Of a stretch of 64,000 nt of DNA, positions 9,687-19,544 are shown piece by piece (the stretch's first letter is position 1; the number at the start of each line of letters is the position of its first letter). The notes beneath the pieces were generated by a model that saw only the letters and a list, made by a program, of their open reading frames with translations, had not been told where the DNA came from and did not search any database. Source of the DNA: Betaproteobacteria bacterium (GTDB lineage Bacteria > Pseudomonadota > Gammaproteobacteria > Burkholderiales > SG8-39); contig JADJPT010000023.1 of assembly GCA_016713125.1 (NCBI GenBank), positions 1-64,000 of the forward strand, in the 5' to 3' direction. The position numbers and the translations under genes are program-made.

Positions 9687-10082
9687 ATGAACCTGCTCGA
9701 CCACCTCTCCATCACCGTGCGCGACCTGTCGGCCTGCGCGCCCTTCTACAAGGCGGTGATGGCCGTGCTGGGCGCACCACTGGTCTATGAGCGCGAGGAC
9801 GCGATCGGCTTCGGCGAGCGCAACCGGGCGCATGACGACGGCCACAGCTACCTCAGCGTGTTCCAGTCGCCGGCCGCAGCGCCCGACCCGCGGCGGCACG
9901 TGTGCCTGCGCGCCGCGTCGCGGGCGCAGGTCGAGGCATTCCATGCAGGCGGACTGGCGGCCGGCGGCAGCGATGCCGGCGCCCCCGGGTCGCGCACGCA
10001 CTACCACCCGGAGTATTACGCCGCCTTCCTTTTCGACCCCGAGGGCAACAAGCTCGAGGCGGTGTTCCACCGCACGGCCTAG
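9687..10082 (+). CDS. VOC (glyoxalase/bleomycin resistance) family protein
   Basis: A 131-residue vicinal-oxygen-chelate protein. The N-terminal strand LLDHLSITVRDLSACAPFY and the C-terminal YAAFLFDPEGNKLEAVFH carry the typical His and Glu positions of the glyoxalase fold. The set covers metal-dependent isomerases, dioxygenases and resistance proteins, so no reaction can be assigned. I choose ATG 9687; GTG 9681 in the same frame is possible. There is no clear ribosome-binding site, and a weak -10 (TAAGCT, about 9672) sits close to the start, again suggesting a very short leader. Confidence 0.85.
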   Translation: MNLLDHLSITVRDLSACAPFYKAVMAVLGAPLVYEREDAIGFGERNRAHDDGHSYLSVFQSPAAAPDPRRHVCLRAASRAQVEAFHAGGLAAGGSDAGAPGSRTHYHPEYYAAFLFDPEGNKLEAVFHRTA

Positions 10083-10089
10083 CCTGGCT

Positions 10090-10095
10090 TAGAAT
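10090..10095 (+). promoter_or_regulatory. -10 element of a probable leaderless promoter for the FmdB-type gene
   Basis: TAGAAT at 10090-10095 matches five of six bases of the sigma-70 -10 consensus and ends nine bases before the ATG at 10105. Transcription would begin at or next to the start codon, and there is no Shine-Dalgarno sequence. No convincing -35 is seen. Inference from sequence only. Confidence 0.5.
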
Positions 10096-10104
10096 CCGCA
10101 CACC

Positions 10105-10380
10105 ATGCCCACCTACGTCTACGCCCCCACCGCCGGCCACTGCCCACAGTGCGAGCGCGGCTTCGAAGTCTTCCAGCGCATGGCCGAAGAACGGCTCACC
10201 GCCTGCCCGGCCTGCGGCCAGCCCTGCGAGCGGCGCATCAGCGCGGTCGCCCTGGGCGGCAAGTACTCGACCAGCAACGACAAGGTCAAGCAACTCGGCC
10301 TGACCAAGTACCAGAAGGCCGGCGACGGGGTGTACGAGCGCGTCGTCGGCAACGAAGGCCCGGAACACATCTTCCGGTAG
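10105..10380 (+). CDS. FmdB-family zinc ribbon protein
   Basis: A 91-residue protein of the FmdB/CxxC_CxxC_SSSS type. It starts MPTYVYAPTAGHCPQC and has two CxxC pairs (CPQC near residue 12 and CPAC near 33) expected to bind one zinc ion. The C-terminal half is polar and unstructured-looking. Family members were named for proximity to formamidase genes and may be regulatory, but the molecular role is not established. It is probably made from a leaderless message (see the -10 element just upstream). Confidence 0.87.
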   Translation: MPTYVYAPTAGHCPQCERGFEVFQRMAEERLTACPACGQPCERRISAVALGGKYSTSNDKVKQLGLTKYQKAGDGVYERVVGNEGPEHIFR

Positions 10381-10406
10381 TTCACCCCGAACAGGAGTCC
10401 TGCCCG

Positions 10407-11362
10407 ATGCTGCGCACCGCCCTGCTGATCCCGCTGGCCGCCTTCGCCCTGGCCGCCCCCGCCCTCGCGCAGTACCCGGTCAAGCCAGTCCGCGTGATCG
10501 TGCAGTTCCCGGCCGGGGCGCGGCCGACACCATCACGCGCGTGATCGCACAACCGCTGGCGTCCGCGCTCGGCCAGGGCGTGGTGGTCGAGAACCGCCCG
10601 GGCGCGGACGGCGCGATTGCCGCCGACGCGGTGCTGAAATCCCCGGCCGACGGCTACACGCTGTTCATGGCCACCAGCAGCGCGATGTCGGCGGTGCCGG
10701 CCATGCGCAAGGCCCCGCCCTACGACCCGGTGCGCGACTTCACGCCGGTCTCCAAGGTCGGCACCTTCTCCTACTTCCTGTTCACCCACCCCTCGGTGCC
10801 GGCGAAGAACGTCGCCGAGCTGATCGACTACCTGCGCGCCAACCCGGGCAAGGTCAACTACGCCGGCGCCACCACCACCGGCATCATGGCCGCGGTGCAG
10901 CTGGCCGGACACGCCAGACTCGACATGGTGCGCGTGCCCTACAAGGGCGAAGGCGCCGCCACCATCGACCTGATCAGCGGGCGCGTGCAGCTGATGTTCG
11001 CCACGCCGACCAACGCCATGGGTCCGGCCCGCGACGGGCGCCTGCGCGTGCTGGCCACCTTGCTGCCGCAGCGCAGCCCGATGGCCCCGGAGGTGCCGAC
11101 CATCGTCGAATCCGGCGCCAAACCGCTGTCCATCGTGCCCTGGGCCGGCTTCTTCGCGCCCGGCAAGCCACCCGCGGAGGTGGTCGCGCGCCTGAACCGC
11201 GAGATCGTCGCCATCCTCAGGCAGCCCGAGGTGCGCGCGCAGATCGAGCGCCAGGCCTTCGAAGTGCAGCCTTCCACCCCCGAGGAACTGGCCGCACACA
11301 CGCGCGAGCAGCTCGAGGTCTGGAAAGCCGCCGTGCGCGACAGCGGCATGCCGCTGGAATAA
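10407..11362 (+). CDS. Bug-family tripartite tricarboxylate transporter receptor, frameshifted
   Basis: A periplasmic Bug/TctC solute-binding protein of 318 residues. ATG 10407 follows an ACAGGAG ribosome-binding site and opens a signal peptide ending ALAAPALAQ. The first strand VRVIVQFPAG then breaks. Restoring one G in the GGGG run at about 10516 gives QFPAGGAADTITR, and the rest (NRPGADGAIAAD, DGYTLFMAT, VRVPYKGEG, WAGFFAPGKPP) continues to TAA 11362. This is a clear single-base homopolymer contraction, so I read the gene as intact in the organism. No transporter membrane subunits are nearby. Confidence 0.88.
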
Positions 11363-11473
11363 CCGACACCGGCCCCAGCCTCGCCGCACGCCCCCGTGCT
11401 GGACTTCCAGCCGGGCGGGCTGGCCGTGCCCTTCGGCCTGCTCCTGCCGGACAGCGCCTTGCAGCTGCGCTGA

Positions 11474-11547
11474 TTGCCGATTCCGGCAAGCTGATTGACC
11501 GGTCAGCGGCTCCAGGAGCCGCTTTCGCAAAACGAAAGTTTAACTTT
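11474..11547. terminator. Cluster of inverted repeats between convergent genes (probable bidirectional terminator)
   Basis: Five adjacent perfect inverted repeats lie between the convergent Bug and SelD genes. They are TTGCCG/CGGCAA (11474-11489), the palindrome TGACCGGTCA (11496-11505), AGCGGCTC/GAGCCGCT with a three-base loop (11505-11523), CTTTCG/CGAAAG (11522-11538) and AAAGTT/AACTTT (11535-11547). The third hairpin is followed by a short T run on the plus strand. The 90 bases before them (11363-11473) hold no gene I recognise. Confidence 0.55.
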
Positions 11548-11555
11548 CCGCCGGT

Positions 11556-13849
11556 TCAGCCGCGCAGAACGACAGGCTCCAGCGCCTCGCCCTGCGGCAG
11601 GACGCGGCCGATCACCGCGGCCTGTGCGCAGCCCAGCGCCTGCAGCGCCGCGATGCAGGTCGGCGCCTGCGCAGCAGGCAGGCTGGCCAGCAGGCCGCCG
11701 GCGGTCTGCGGATCGAACAGCAGCGCGTAACGCGGGTGCTCGCGCATCTCGGCCTGGTTGCGCAGCGCCCGGCGCAGGCGCACGTTGGCCGGCTGCAGCG
11801 AACTCAGGATGCCGGACGCCGCAGTCTCTTCCGCGCCCTCGAGCACCGGCAGCGCAGCCAGGTCCAGCTCGGCATCGACGCCGGAAGGCCGCGTCATCTC
11901 CACCAGATGACCCAGCAGGCCGAAGCCGGTGAGGTCGGTGCAGGCGGTGGCGCCGTGTGCCAGCAGGCAGGGCATCGCGGCGCGGTTGGAAACCTGCATC
12001 GATTCCAGCGCGGCGTCGATCCAGCGGCCGCGCGCCTGCAGCCGCGGGGATGCGCCGCGAACAGCGTGCCGGTGCCGATCGGTTTGGTCAGCACCAGGGC
12101 CTGACCGGGCCGCATGCCGCCCTTGCGCAGCACCGTCGCCAGATCCTCGGCGATCAGCCCGTTCACGGCGAAGCCGAGCGCGAGCTCGGCGCCCTCGCCC
12201 GTGTGCCCGCCCACCAGCGCGCAGCCGGCCGCATTCAGCACTTCGACTGCGCCGGACATCATCTGGAACAGCGTGTCCTCGGTCTTGGCTTCCAGTCCCG
12301 GCGGCACGGTGACGATGGCGGTGGCCGACTGCGGCTCGGCGCCCATGGCGTAGATGTCGCCCAGCGCATGGTTGGCCGCCACCTTGCCGAACACGTAGGG
12401 ATCGTCGATGAAGGCGCGGAAGAAATCCACGGTGTGCACCAGCGCCTTGCCCGGCGGCACGCGCATCACCGCCGCGTCGTCCGGCGCGTGCAGGCCGATC
12501 AGCACGTCGGCGCGCTGCACCGGGACCAGCGAGCCCAGCGCGCGCGTCAGCACGCCGGCGCCGACCTTGGCGCCGCAGCCGCCGCAGCGCATGGCCAGCG
12601 CCGAGATCGCCTGTGCCGCCTCCTCGCCGTCCAGCGGCACCGCGGACGTCTCGGACGCCGCGGCGGCGGGCGCGCTGCCGGCCTCCATGGCCGGCAGTTC
12701 GCTGAATGCGCGCATGAAGCGCCGGTCGATCCAGTCCTTCCAGCGCCACACCCAGGCGCCCTCGAAGCCCAGCGCGCCGCGCGAGGCCACCGCGTAGCGG
12801 TCCCCGGTGCTGATCAGCGCCAGCCACTTGCGCTGCGGATGGAACGGCTGCGGCGCGTCGCCCTGCACGGCGCGACGCAGGTTGTCGGCCAGGGGCCTGC
12901 CCTGGCGCACGGCGAACACGCCGGCCTTCTCGCGCGGGTGATCGACCACCGCGGCGATGTCGCCGGCGGCATAGATCGACGCGTCACTGACGGTCTGCAG
13001 GGTGTCGCGTACCTCGATGAAGCCATCGGCATCCAGCGCCAGGCCGGTGTCGCGCAGCCAGGGCGCGCCGCCGGCCTGCGTGACCCATACGATCTCGTCG
13101 GCGGCATGGCGCTCCCCGTCTTCGGTCTGCAGACTACCGGCCGAGACCTGCGACACCCGGCTCCCGGCATGCACCGCCACGCCGCGCCCGGCGAGCACGC
13201 GCGAAAACGCGCGGCGCACACGCGGGTTGTGCGTGGCGAGGATCCCGCCGCCTGCGCCGAACAGCTGCATCTCGAGTTCGCCGGGATCGCGACCCAGCGC
13301 CTGCAGTTCATTGCGCAGGCGGTACTGCATGGCCAGGCACAGTTCGACCCCGCCCGCGCCGGCGCCGACCACCGCCACGCGTGTGCGGCCCGGATGCGCC
13401 TTGACGCGTTCGAGCAGTGCCAGCCAGCGGCGGTTGAATCCGTTGATGGGCTTGACCGGCACGGCATGCTCGGCCGCCCCGGGCACCGGGTGCAGTTGCG
13501 GCGTGGAGCCGATGTTGATCGAGGCCAGGTCGTAGGGCACCGGCGGCCGGCCGCGGCACACCACCTTCTTCGCGGCGCGATCCAGACCGGTGACCTCATC
13601 GCTGAAGAAGCGCGCCCCGGCGAACTGCGCCAGTCGACGCAGGTCGATATGCACCTCGTCGTAGCTGTAATGCCCGGCGATGTAGCCCGGCAGCATGCCG
13701 GAGTACGGCGTGTGCGTGTCGCGGCAGATCACGGTCAGCCGCACGCCGGGCACCGGTCGCATGCCGAAACGCTTGAGCACCACCACATGGCTGTGGCCGC
13801 CGCCGACGAGAACGATATCGCGCAGGACGGGTTGATCGGGTTGTCGCAT
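11556..13849 (-). CDS. selD: Fused NAD(P)/FAD oxidoreductase - selenide, water dikinase, frameshifted
   Basis: A bifunctional protein of about 764 residues. The N-terminal half is an NDH-2-like pyridine nucleotide-disulfide oxidoreductase (DIVLVGGGHSHV at about residue 12, AVVGAGAGGVELCL, IYAAGDIA). The C-terminal half is SelD, which makes selenophosphate from selenide and ATP. The SelD catalytic Cys and Lys are in CGGCGAKVGAGVL (Cys, not selenocysteine), followed by DDAAV and FGKVAANHALGDIYAMG. One missing C near 12050 breaks the frame; restoring it joins GTLFAAHPPRLQARGRW to the end (FDPQTAGGLL). I start at ATG 13849 (MRQPDQPVLRD); GTG 13927 is an alternative. Such fusions are known in several phyla and may couple selenide supply to redox state. 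No selenocysteine genes are in the window. Confidence 0.88.
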
Positions 13850-13971
13850 CGGCAATGCTGGAAATGGCTGGCGGGGTGATGGTGCATGATAGTCGATAGT
13901 GCTTCGGCTACCGGCTATGTTTGTCACCGCACATAGTGCGTCGGCCGGGAGGCGTAGCCTGCCGTCCTACG

Positions 13972-15014
13972 ATGAATGCCTCCGCGACGCCGGTTTCCAG
14001 CCCCTCCATCGCCAGCGCTGACGCCGCCGATCGGGCGCTGCGCATCTCGGAAAGCCGCTATCGCCGGCTGTTCGAAACCGCGCGCGACGGCATCCTGCTG
14101 CTCAACGCGGACACCGGACAGATCGAGGACGTGAATCCCTATCTGGTCGAGATGCTCGGCTACAGCCATGAAGAGTTCCTCGGCAAGAAGCTCTGGGAGG
14201 TCGGCAGCTTCGCCGACATCGCGCAGAGCAAGGAGATGTTCGCAGAGGTGCAGGCCAGCGGCTATGTGCGCTACGAGCACCTGCCGCTGCGGACCCGCGC
14301 CGGGGCGCGCGTCGACGTCGAGTTCGTCAGCAACGCCTACTACGTCGAGGGCCTGCGCGTCATCCAGTGCAACATCCGCAATATCAGCGAGCGCTTCCTG
14401 GCGGCTGCCGAGATACAGAACTACGTCGCCCAGCTGCGCACCGCGGTCATGAGCACCGTGGAGGTGGCCACCACCATCAGCGAGCTGCGCGACCCGTACA
14501 CCGCCGGCCACGAGCGGCGCGCCGCCGGCCTGGCGGTGGCCATCGGCGCCGAAATGGGTCTGGATGGACGCCGGCTGGAAGGTTTGCGCGTCGCGGGCTA
14601 CCTGCATGATGTGGGCAAGATCACCGTCCCGGCCGAGATCCTTTCCAAACCCGGCACGATGAACTCCATCGAGATGCAGTTGATCCAGGGACATGCACGC
14701 GCCAGCTACGACGTGCTGAAGTCGGTGGCCTGGCCCTGGCCGGTGGCCGAGATCGCCCTGCAACACCACGAGCGGATGGACGGCAGCGGCTACCCGCAGG
14801 GTTGATAGGCGAGGCGATACTGCTCGAGGCACGCATTCTGGCCGTCGCCGACGTGGTCGACGCCATGACCTCGCACCGGCCCTATCGACCCGCAAGGAGC
14901 GTCGACAAGGCGCTGGAGGAGATCGAGCACGGACGTGGCACGCACTATGACGCGGAGGTCGTCGACGCCTGCCTGCGACTGTTCCGGGAAAAGGCCTACC
15001 GGATACCGGACTGA
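13972..15014 (+). CDS. PAS domain - HD-GYP phosphodiesterase, frameshifted
   Basis: A cytoplasmic signalling protein of 347 residues: a PAS sensor domain (about residues 20-140, RRLFETARDGILLLN) followed by an HD-GYP domain that should hydrolyse cyclic di-GMP. The metal motif HDVGK and the signature HHERMDGSGYPQGL are present. The frame breaks at about 14803, where one G of a run is missing; restoring it gives YPQGLIGEAILLEARIL and the normal C-terminus. It starts at ATG 13972 behind a GGGAGGCG site and is divergent from SelD. No receiver domain is present, so the PAS domain is the likely input. Confidence 0.88.
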
Positions 15015-15066
15015 GGAGTCCGTCCCGCGGTCGCGACGCGCGCCGGCCGATCGCCCCGGACCGGAC

Positions 15067-15891
15067 TCAGGGTTTGACGAAACGCAGCGTCATGCGATCG
15101 CTCTCGCCGATCGCCGCGTACTTCTCGCGCTCGCCGGCCGCGTAGCCGGGCGGCAGGCTCCAGACGCCTTTGGGATGCTGGGTGCCGTCGCGCGGGTTGG
15201 CGTTGATTTCGGCGCGCGCCGCGAGCCGGAACCCGGCCTGCTGCGCGGCCGCGATGACCCAGTCCTCGGTCATGTAGCCGCTGACGATCATGGCCTCCAG
15301 CGAGGAGCCCGGCCTGGCGCGGTGCTCGACCACGCCGAGCACGCCGCCCGGCTTCAAGGCGGTGTAGAAGGCCGCGAACATGGCTTCGGCGTTGCCGCTC
15401 TTGGCCCAGTTGTGCACGTTGCGGAAGGTCAGCACGAGGTCCACGCTGCCCGGCGGGGCGATTGCCGTGTACTCGGGCGCCGACAACTCGGTGATCACCA
15501 CCTCGCCGTACACCTCGGGGCGCTCGCGCAGCTTGCGTTCGAAGCCCTCCAGGGTCTTGAGGCGGTACGGCAGCGTGTCGCGATGCCCCCGCGCGTACTG
15601 CGCGGCGTAGTAGCGACCGGTGCCGCGCAGCACCGGCGCCAGCACCTCCGTATACCAGCCGCTGCCCGGCCACACCTCGACCACCTGCATGTCGGCGCGC
15701 AGGCCGAAGAAGCGCAGGGTTTCACGCGGGTGGCGATGCACGTCGCGCGCGCGGTTGGCCGCGGCGCGGTGCGCGCCGGCGAGCGCCGCGTCGACGCGCG
15801 CATCGGTCTCGGCCGAATACGTTGGCTGCGGAACCTGTGCGCAGCCGCCGGCCAGCAGCAGCGCAAACGAAACCAGGGCGGCGCGCAGCAT
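15067..15891 (-). CDS. Exported lipoprotein with class I methyltransferase-like fold
   Basis: A 274-residue protein with a lipoprotein signal peptide (lipobox LLAGGC, Cys at residue 17) followed by a class I S-adenosylmethionine methyltransferase-like domain. Motif I reads VVEVWPGSGWYTEVLAP, then VDLVLTFRNVHNW and LKPGGVLGVVEHRA. Related exported proteins are widespread in Proteobacteria, but a SAM-dependent reaction outside the cytoplasm is hard to explain, so the activity is uncertain. The ATG directly follows the TAG of the upstream small secreted protein, so the two form a unit. Confidence 0.85.
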   Translation of the reverse strand: MLRAALVSFALLLAGGCAQVPQPTYSAETDARVDAALAGAHRAAANRARDVHRHPRETLRFFGLRADMQVVEVWPGSGWYTEVLAPVLRGTGRYYAAQYARGHRDTLPYRLKTLEGFERKLRERPEVYGEVVITELSAPEYTAIAPPGSVDLVLTFRNVHNWAKSGNAEAMFAAFYTALKPGGVLGVVEHRARPGSSLEAMIVSGYMTEDWVIAAAQQAGFRLAARAEINANPRDGTQHPKGVWSLPPGYAAGEREKYAAIGESDRMTLRFVKP

Positions 15892-16308
15892 CTAGCGCCC
15901 CGCCTGGCGGCGCGTCAGATAGCGCGTCGGATGCAGTTCCTCGGTGACCGCCTCCATGGCCGCGCCGAGGTTGGACAGCGCATTGTCCTTGCAGAACTTC
16001 TCCACCAGTTGCAGCACCTGATCGAATTCGGTGATGCCGGTGATGTCGTAGGTGTCGGCCGTCTGCCGGTTGTAGGCCGTGATGTAGCCGGCGATCCAGC
16101 CACGCACCGCCGCCGCCTCGGGCCTGCGCTCGCCGCTGCGGTGCACGCGCAGGAACTCCCGGCAACTGTCGGGGCGCTGGCTGAAATAGGCGCCGTCGCG
16201 GTCCGCGGCGCGCACCGGTGCGGCCGCGGCGAGTGCCAGCGCGAGAACCAGCAGCGCATTCGCGGCGGCGCTCGGGAACCTGCGGATCGAAGTGGGCATG
16301 CTGTGCAT
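15892..16308 (-). CDS. Small secreted protein of unknown function
   Basis: A 138-residue protein with a clear Sec signal peptide (to about residue 35, LALALAAAAPVRAAD). The mature part contains two Cys residues (in DSCREFL and EKFCKDN) that could form a disulfide, and a WIAGYITAYN segment. The pattern of a short periplasmic helical protein with two conserved Cys resembles HdeA-like or Rap1a-like families, but I cannot assign it with confidence. Its stop TAG abuts the start of the exported methyltransferase-like lipoprotein. Confidence 0.72.
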   Translation of the reverse strand: MHSMPTSIRRFPSAAANALLVLALALAAAAPVRAADRDGAYFSQRPDSCREFLRVHRSGERRPEAAAVRGWIAGYITAYNRQTADTYDITGITEFDQVLQLVEKFCKDNALSNLGAAMEAVTEELHPTRYLTRRQAGR

Positions 16309-16354
16309 GCCCGGAGTTTAGCGGAGATGGCTGCGATCGGCGTACCGGCCGGCC

Positions 16355-16747
16355 CTACAACGCGGCGGTGGTCGGCCGCGCATCGGGTGAGAACAGGCCT
16401 ATCCACCAGCGGCGCAGGCCGGCGGCCAGGCCTGGCCAGCCGGCGGGCGACGCGTACAGTTCCGTCGCCGCCCCGCCGTGCGCAAGCACGATGCGCCTGG
16501 CGTAGCCCTGCGCATCGGCCGCTTTCAGCATGATCACGCTGTTCTCGAAGGCATGGACTATGGCAACACCGTTGCGCTCCAGGCGATGCGACTGGCCGGC
16601 ACGCAGCAGGCGGTCGCGCCGGTCGCGTTCCTCGGTCAGCCAGATCTCGCCCTGGGTGACGCAGATCAGCACACCGGGGCCGTCTTCGATGCGCAGCATG
16701 CCGCCGAGCGGCAGGCCGAGTGCGCCGTGCACGATGTACTCGTTCAT
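16355..16747 (-). CDS. DUF2917 domain-containing protein
   Basis: A 130-residue protein matching the DUF2917 pattern: an N-terminal beta-rich segment with ICVTQGEIWLTEERDRRD, then LRAGQSHRLERNG, like a small cupin-like barrel. The family's function is not known. I choose ATG 16747 because a GGGAGAG ribosome-binding site precedes it at good spacing; an in-frame ATG at 16819 would add an unlikely Pro/Ala-rich tail. Confidence 0.72.
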   Translation of the reverse strand: MNEYIVHGALGLPLGGMLRIEDGPGVLICVTQGEIWLTEERDRRDRLLRAGQSHRLERNGVAIVHAFENSVIMLKAADAQGYARRIVLAHGGAATELYASPAGWPGLAAGLRRWWIGLFSPDARPTTAAL

Positions 16748-16858
16748 GAGTCTCTCCCTTGGATTCCCGGCGCTCGCCGGCATGGGAGACAGCTTAGGCG
16801 GCGGAGGTAACCAGCCCATGTCGCGCGACGCCGGGTTTGTATACGCGTGGTAACGCGC

Positions 16859-16890
16859 GCGTGAAGCAGTTCACGCCGCCTCGCAGGCGG
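16859..16890 (-). terminator. Two hairpins after the hybrid kinase gene
   Basis: Just beyond the kinase stop (16911, minus strand) are two perfect stem-loops: CCGCCT/AGGCGG with a three-base loop (16876-16890, sharing one base with the next) and GCGTGAA/TTCACGC with a four-base loop (16859-16876). There is no U-tract, so termination strength is uncertain. The rest of the 163-base gap up to 16748 holds nothing I recognise. Confidence 0.45.
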
Positions 16891-16910
16891 GCCTCAGGCC
16901 GGCCTGCTGC

Positions 16911-19353
16911 TCAGACGCCGGGCAGGTGCGCGCGGAACAGCGACAGGATGTGCGCGACGTCGACCGGCTTGCTGGCGATTGCGCACAGGCCGGCGGCGCC
17001 CACCGCATCGGGCGGCAGATCCTCTCCATAGCCCGTGCACAGGATCACCGGCAGCCCGGGCCGCATGCGCAGCAGTTCGCGCGCCAGCTCCAGCCCGGTG
17101 AGCCGTGGCATGGTCTGGTCGGTGAGCACCAGGTCGAAGCCCTGCGGATCCGCGGCGAACGCGCTGCGCGCTTCCTCGCCGTCGGCCGCGAGCACGGTCT
17201 CCAGGCCCCAGCCTTCGAACAACTCGGCCATGAACTCGCGGATCACCGGCTCATCATCGACCACCAGCACGCGGCCGGCCAGACGCGGCCGTTCCGCCGC
17301 GCTGCGCGCCGCCGGCGCCTGGGCCGCCACCTCGCCGCCCGCCGCGGGCAGCAGCAGGCGGAAGTTGGCCCCCTGCCCCAGCGAGGACTCCACCAGCAGG
17401 TGGCCGCCATGACCATGCACGATGCCGTGCACCATCGCCAGGCCCATGCCGCTGCCCTTGCCGGTCTCCTTGGTCGAGAAAAAAGGCTCGAACATGCGCT
17501 CCTTGACCCAGGAGGCGATGCCGACGCCGCTGTCGCGCACCGCGATCTCGACGAAGCTGCCGGCGACCTTCTCGCGACAGGAGGCGCACACGCCGAAGGT
17601 GCCGCGCACGCCGCCGCGCGCTGAGGGCGATTTCGCCCCCGCCGGGCAGCGCATCGCGCGCATTGATGCACAGATTCAGCAGCACCTGCCCCAGCTGTAC
17701 CGGGTCGGCAAGCACCGGCGGCACCGCGTCGTCCAGCTCGAGCCTGAAGGCGATGGTCGAGGGCAGCGTGGAGCGCAGCAGCGCGGCCCCCTCCCGCACC
17801 AGCGCCGCGGCCGACACGGGTTTGCGCGCCCCGCTCCTGCCGCGGCTGAAGGTCAGCATCTGGCGGATCAGGTCGCCGGCTCGCTGCGCGGAGGTGCGCG
17901 CGCGCTCGATATGGCGCGCCAGGCGCTCGTCGCCGGCCGTCGCGCCGCGTTCCGCGGCCAGTTGCAGGTTGCCGACGATGCCCTGCAGGATATTGTTGAA
18001 ATCGTGCGCGATGCCGCCGGTGAGCTGGCCGATCGCCTCCATCTTCTGCGCCTGGCGCAACTGCGCCTCGAGCCGGGTACCGGCCTCCTGCGCGCGCTTG
18101 GCCTCGGTGATGTCGCGGCCGATGTAGAGCACGTGCGGCCGGCCCAGGTACTGCATGCGCACGCCGCGCACCTCGACCGTGAAGCGCTCGCCGTTCTTGC
18201 GCATGGCCTCGGTCTCCAGCCGCACCGTTTCCCCGGCAAGCGCCTTGCGATGCAGCGCGCGCGCGTAGTCGGTGAATTCGGCCAGGTGCACCGTGACCAC
18301 GTCCGCACCCAGCACCTCGTCGCGCGTCCTGCCGCACAGCGCCGTATAGGCCGGGTTCACGTCGACGATGCGGAACGCCTCGTCGCGCAGCACCAGCGAG
18401 TCGGTGGTGGCGTCGAAGATCGAACGGTACTGCTCCTCGCTGGCGCGCAGACGCGCCTCGGCGGCCTTGCGCTCGGTGATCTCGCGCTTGATGGCGAGGA
18501 TGTGCGGCCGGCCGTCGATGTCGACCTTCTTGAGCGTGACCTCGTCCCAGTGAACGCTGCCGTCGCGATTCCTGCGCTGCCATTCGAAGCGCAGCGGCCC
18601 GCCCTGGCGCGCGGCGCGCAGCAGGCGCATGGCCTCCTCGGCCGTGTACGGATGCACGCCGGAACTCAGCGAACCGATGGGCAGGTCGAGCATCTCCGCG
18701 TAGCTGTACCCGTAGGTGTGGCAGGCCAGCGGATTGGCATCGATGATGGCGCCGGTCTCGTAGTCGTGCACCAGCAGCACGCTCTCTGCCGACTCGAAGA
18801 TCGCGCGATAGCTGGACTGCGATCGCCGCCGCTCGATCTCGGCGGCGATGCGCACGGCGAAGATCTTCAGCATCGACTCGGCCAGGCCGCGATCGCCCAG
18901 CGGCCGTCGCGACATGGCCGTGAGCACACCGATCGCGCGTCCGCGCGCGTCGTCCAGCGTCGCCGCCGCGTAGCCCTCGATGGCGAACTGCGCCAGCATG
19001 CCGTCACCCGGGAAGACGCGGTGCGCACCGCGCTCGAAATGCGAGAACTCGCGACCCAGCGCCGCCTCGCAGGGAGTGCCCGCCAGGGGGTACTCGAAGT
19101 TCTTCGCCAGATGGCCGTCGACCCAGACGGCCAGGGTGCGCAGACGCGTGCGCTCGGTGCCGGCGAACACCGAGATCAGCGCGATCTCGACCTCGAGGAT
19201 GGAGGCCAGCGCCTCCACCAGCTGCTCGTAGGCGCGCTCGCCGCTGGCCGTGGACACGGCCAGCGCGGCCTGGCGCAGTGCGGCTTCGGTGCGCGTGGGC
19301 TCTGCTGCGGGCTGGGGCTGGTGCGCGGCCGAAGCCGGGACGGGCGGGCTCAT
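16911..19353 (-). CDS. GAF/PAS hybrid sensor histidine kinase with receiver domain, frameshifted
   Basis: A soluble hybrid histidine kinase of about 814 residues. Domains in order: GAF-like (about 20-175), PAS (about 185-310), PAS (about 320-435), HisKA with the phospho-His in GGIAHDFNNILQGIVGNL, the N-box LNLCINARDALPGGGE, the G boxes DSGVGIASWVKERMFEPFF and GKGSGMGLAMVHG, and a C-terminal receiver (VVDDEP, phospho-Asp in LVLTDQTMP, Lys in ASKPVD). The frame breaks near 17620, in a CG repeat where two bases appear lost. A CxxC pair (CASC) lies between the N and G1 boxes. It follows the PhoB-like regulator gene on the same strand and is probably its partner, although the attached receiver implies a phosphorelay. 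Confidence 0.88.
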
Positions 19354-19496
19354 GCGCGCAAGTCTAGCCGCGCACCGCGCGCGACGCACGCGGCTTTACC
19401 CGCCGGTAACCGCGATTACATGCCGGTTACATTGCGCCGTGTTGCGCGAGGCGCGCAGCGCCGGCGGCCCGCGCCGCCGGACCTGCCACGGATCCC

Positions 19497-19544
19497 GCCT
19501 CAGGAACCGCCTCAGGAACCGCCTCAGGATCCGTCTCAGGACTC
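19497..19544. repeat. Four tandem 12-bp repeats with in-frame TGA codons after the regulator gene
   Basis: Units begin at 19497, 19509, 19521 and 19533 on the plus strand (consensus CGCCTCAGGAAC; the last two have one and three or so changes). On the minus strand each unit contains TCCTGA, and all four TGA codons are in the same frame as the regulator, the first being its real stop (19536-19538). The array therefore supplies three back-up stops at four-codon spacing. Confidence 0.7.
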
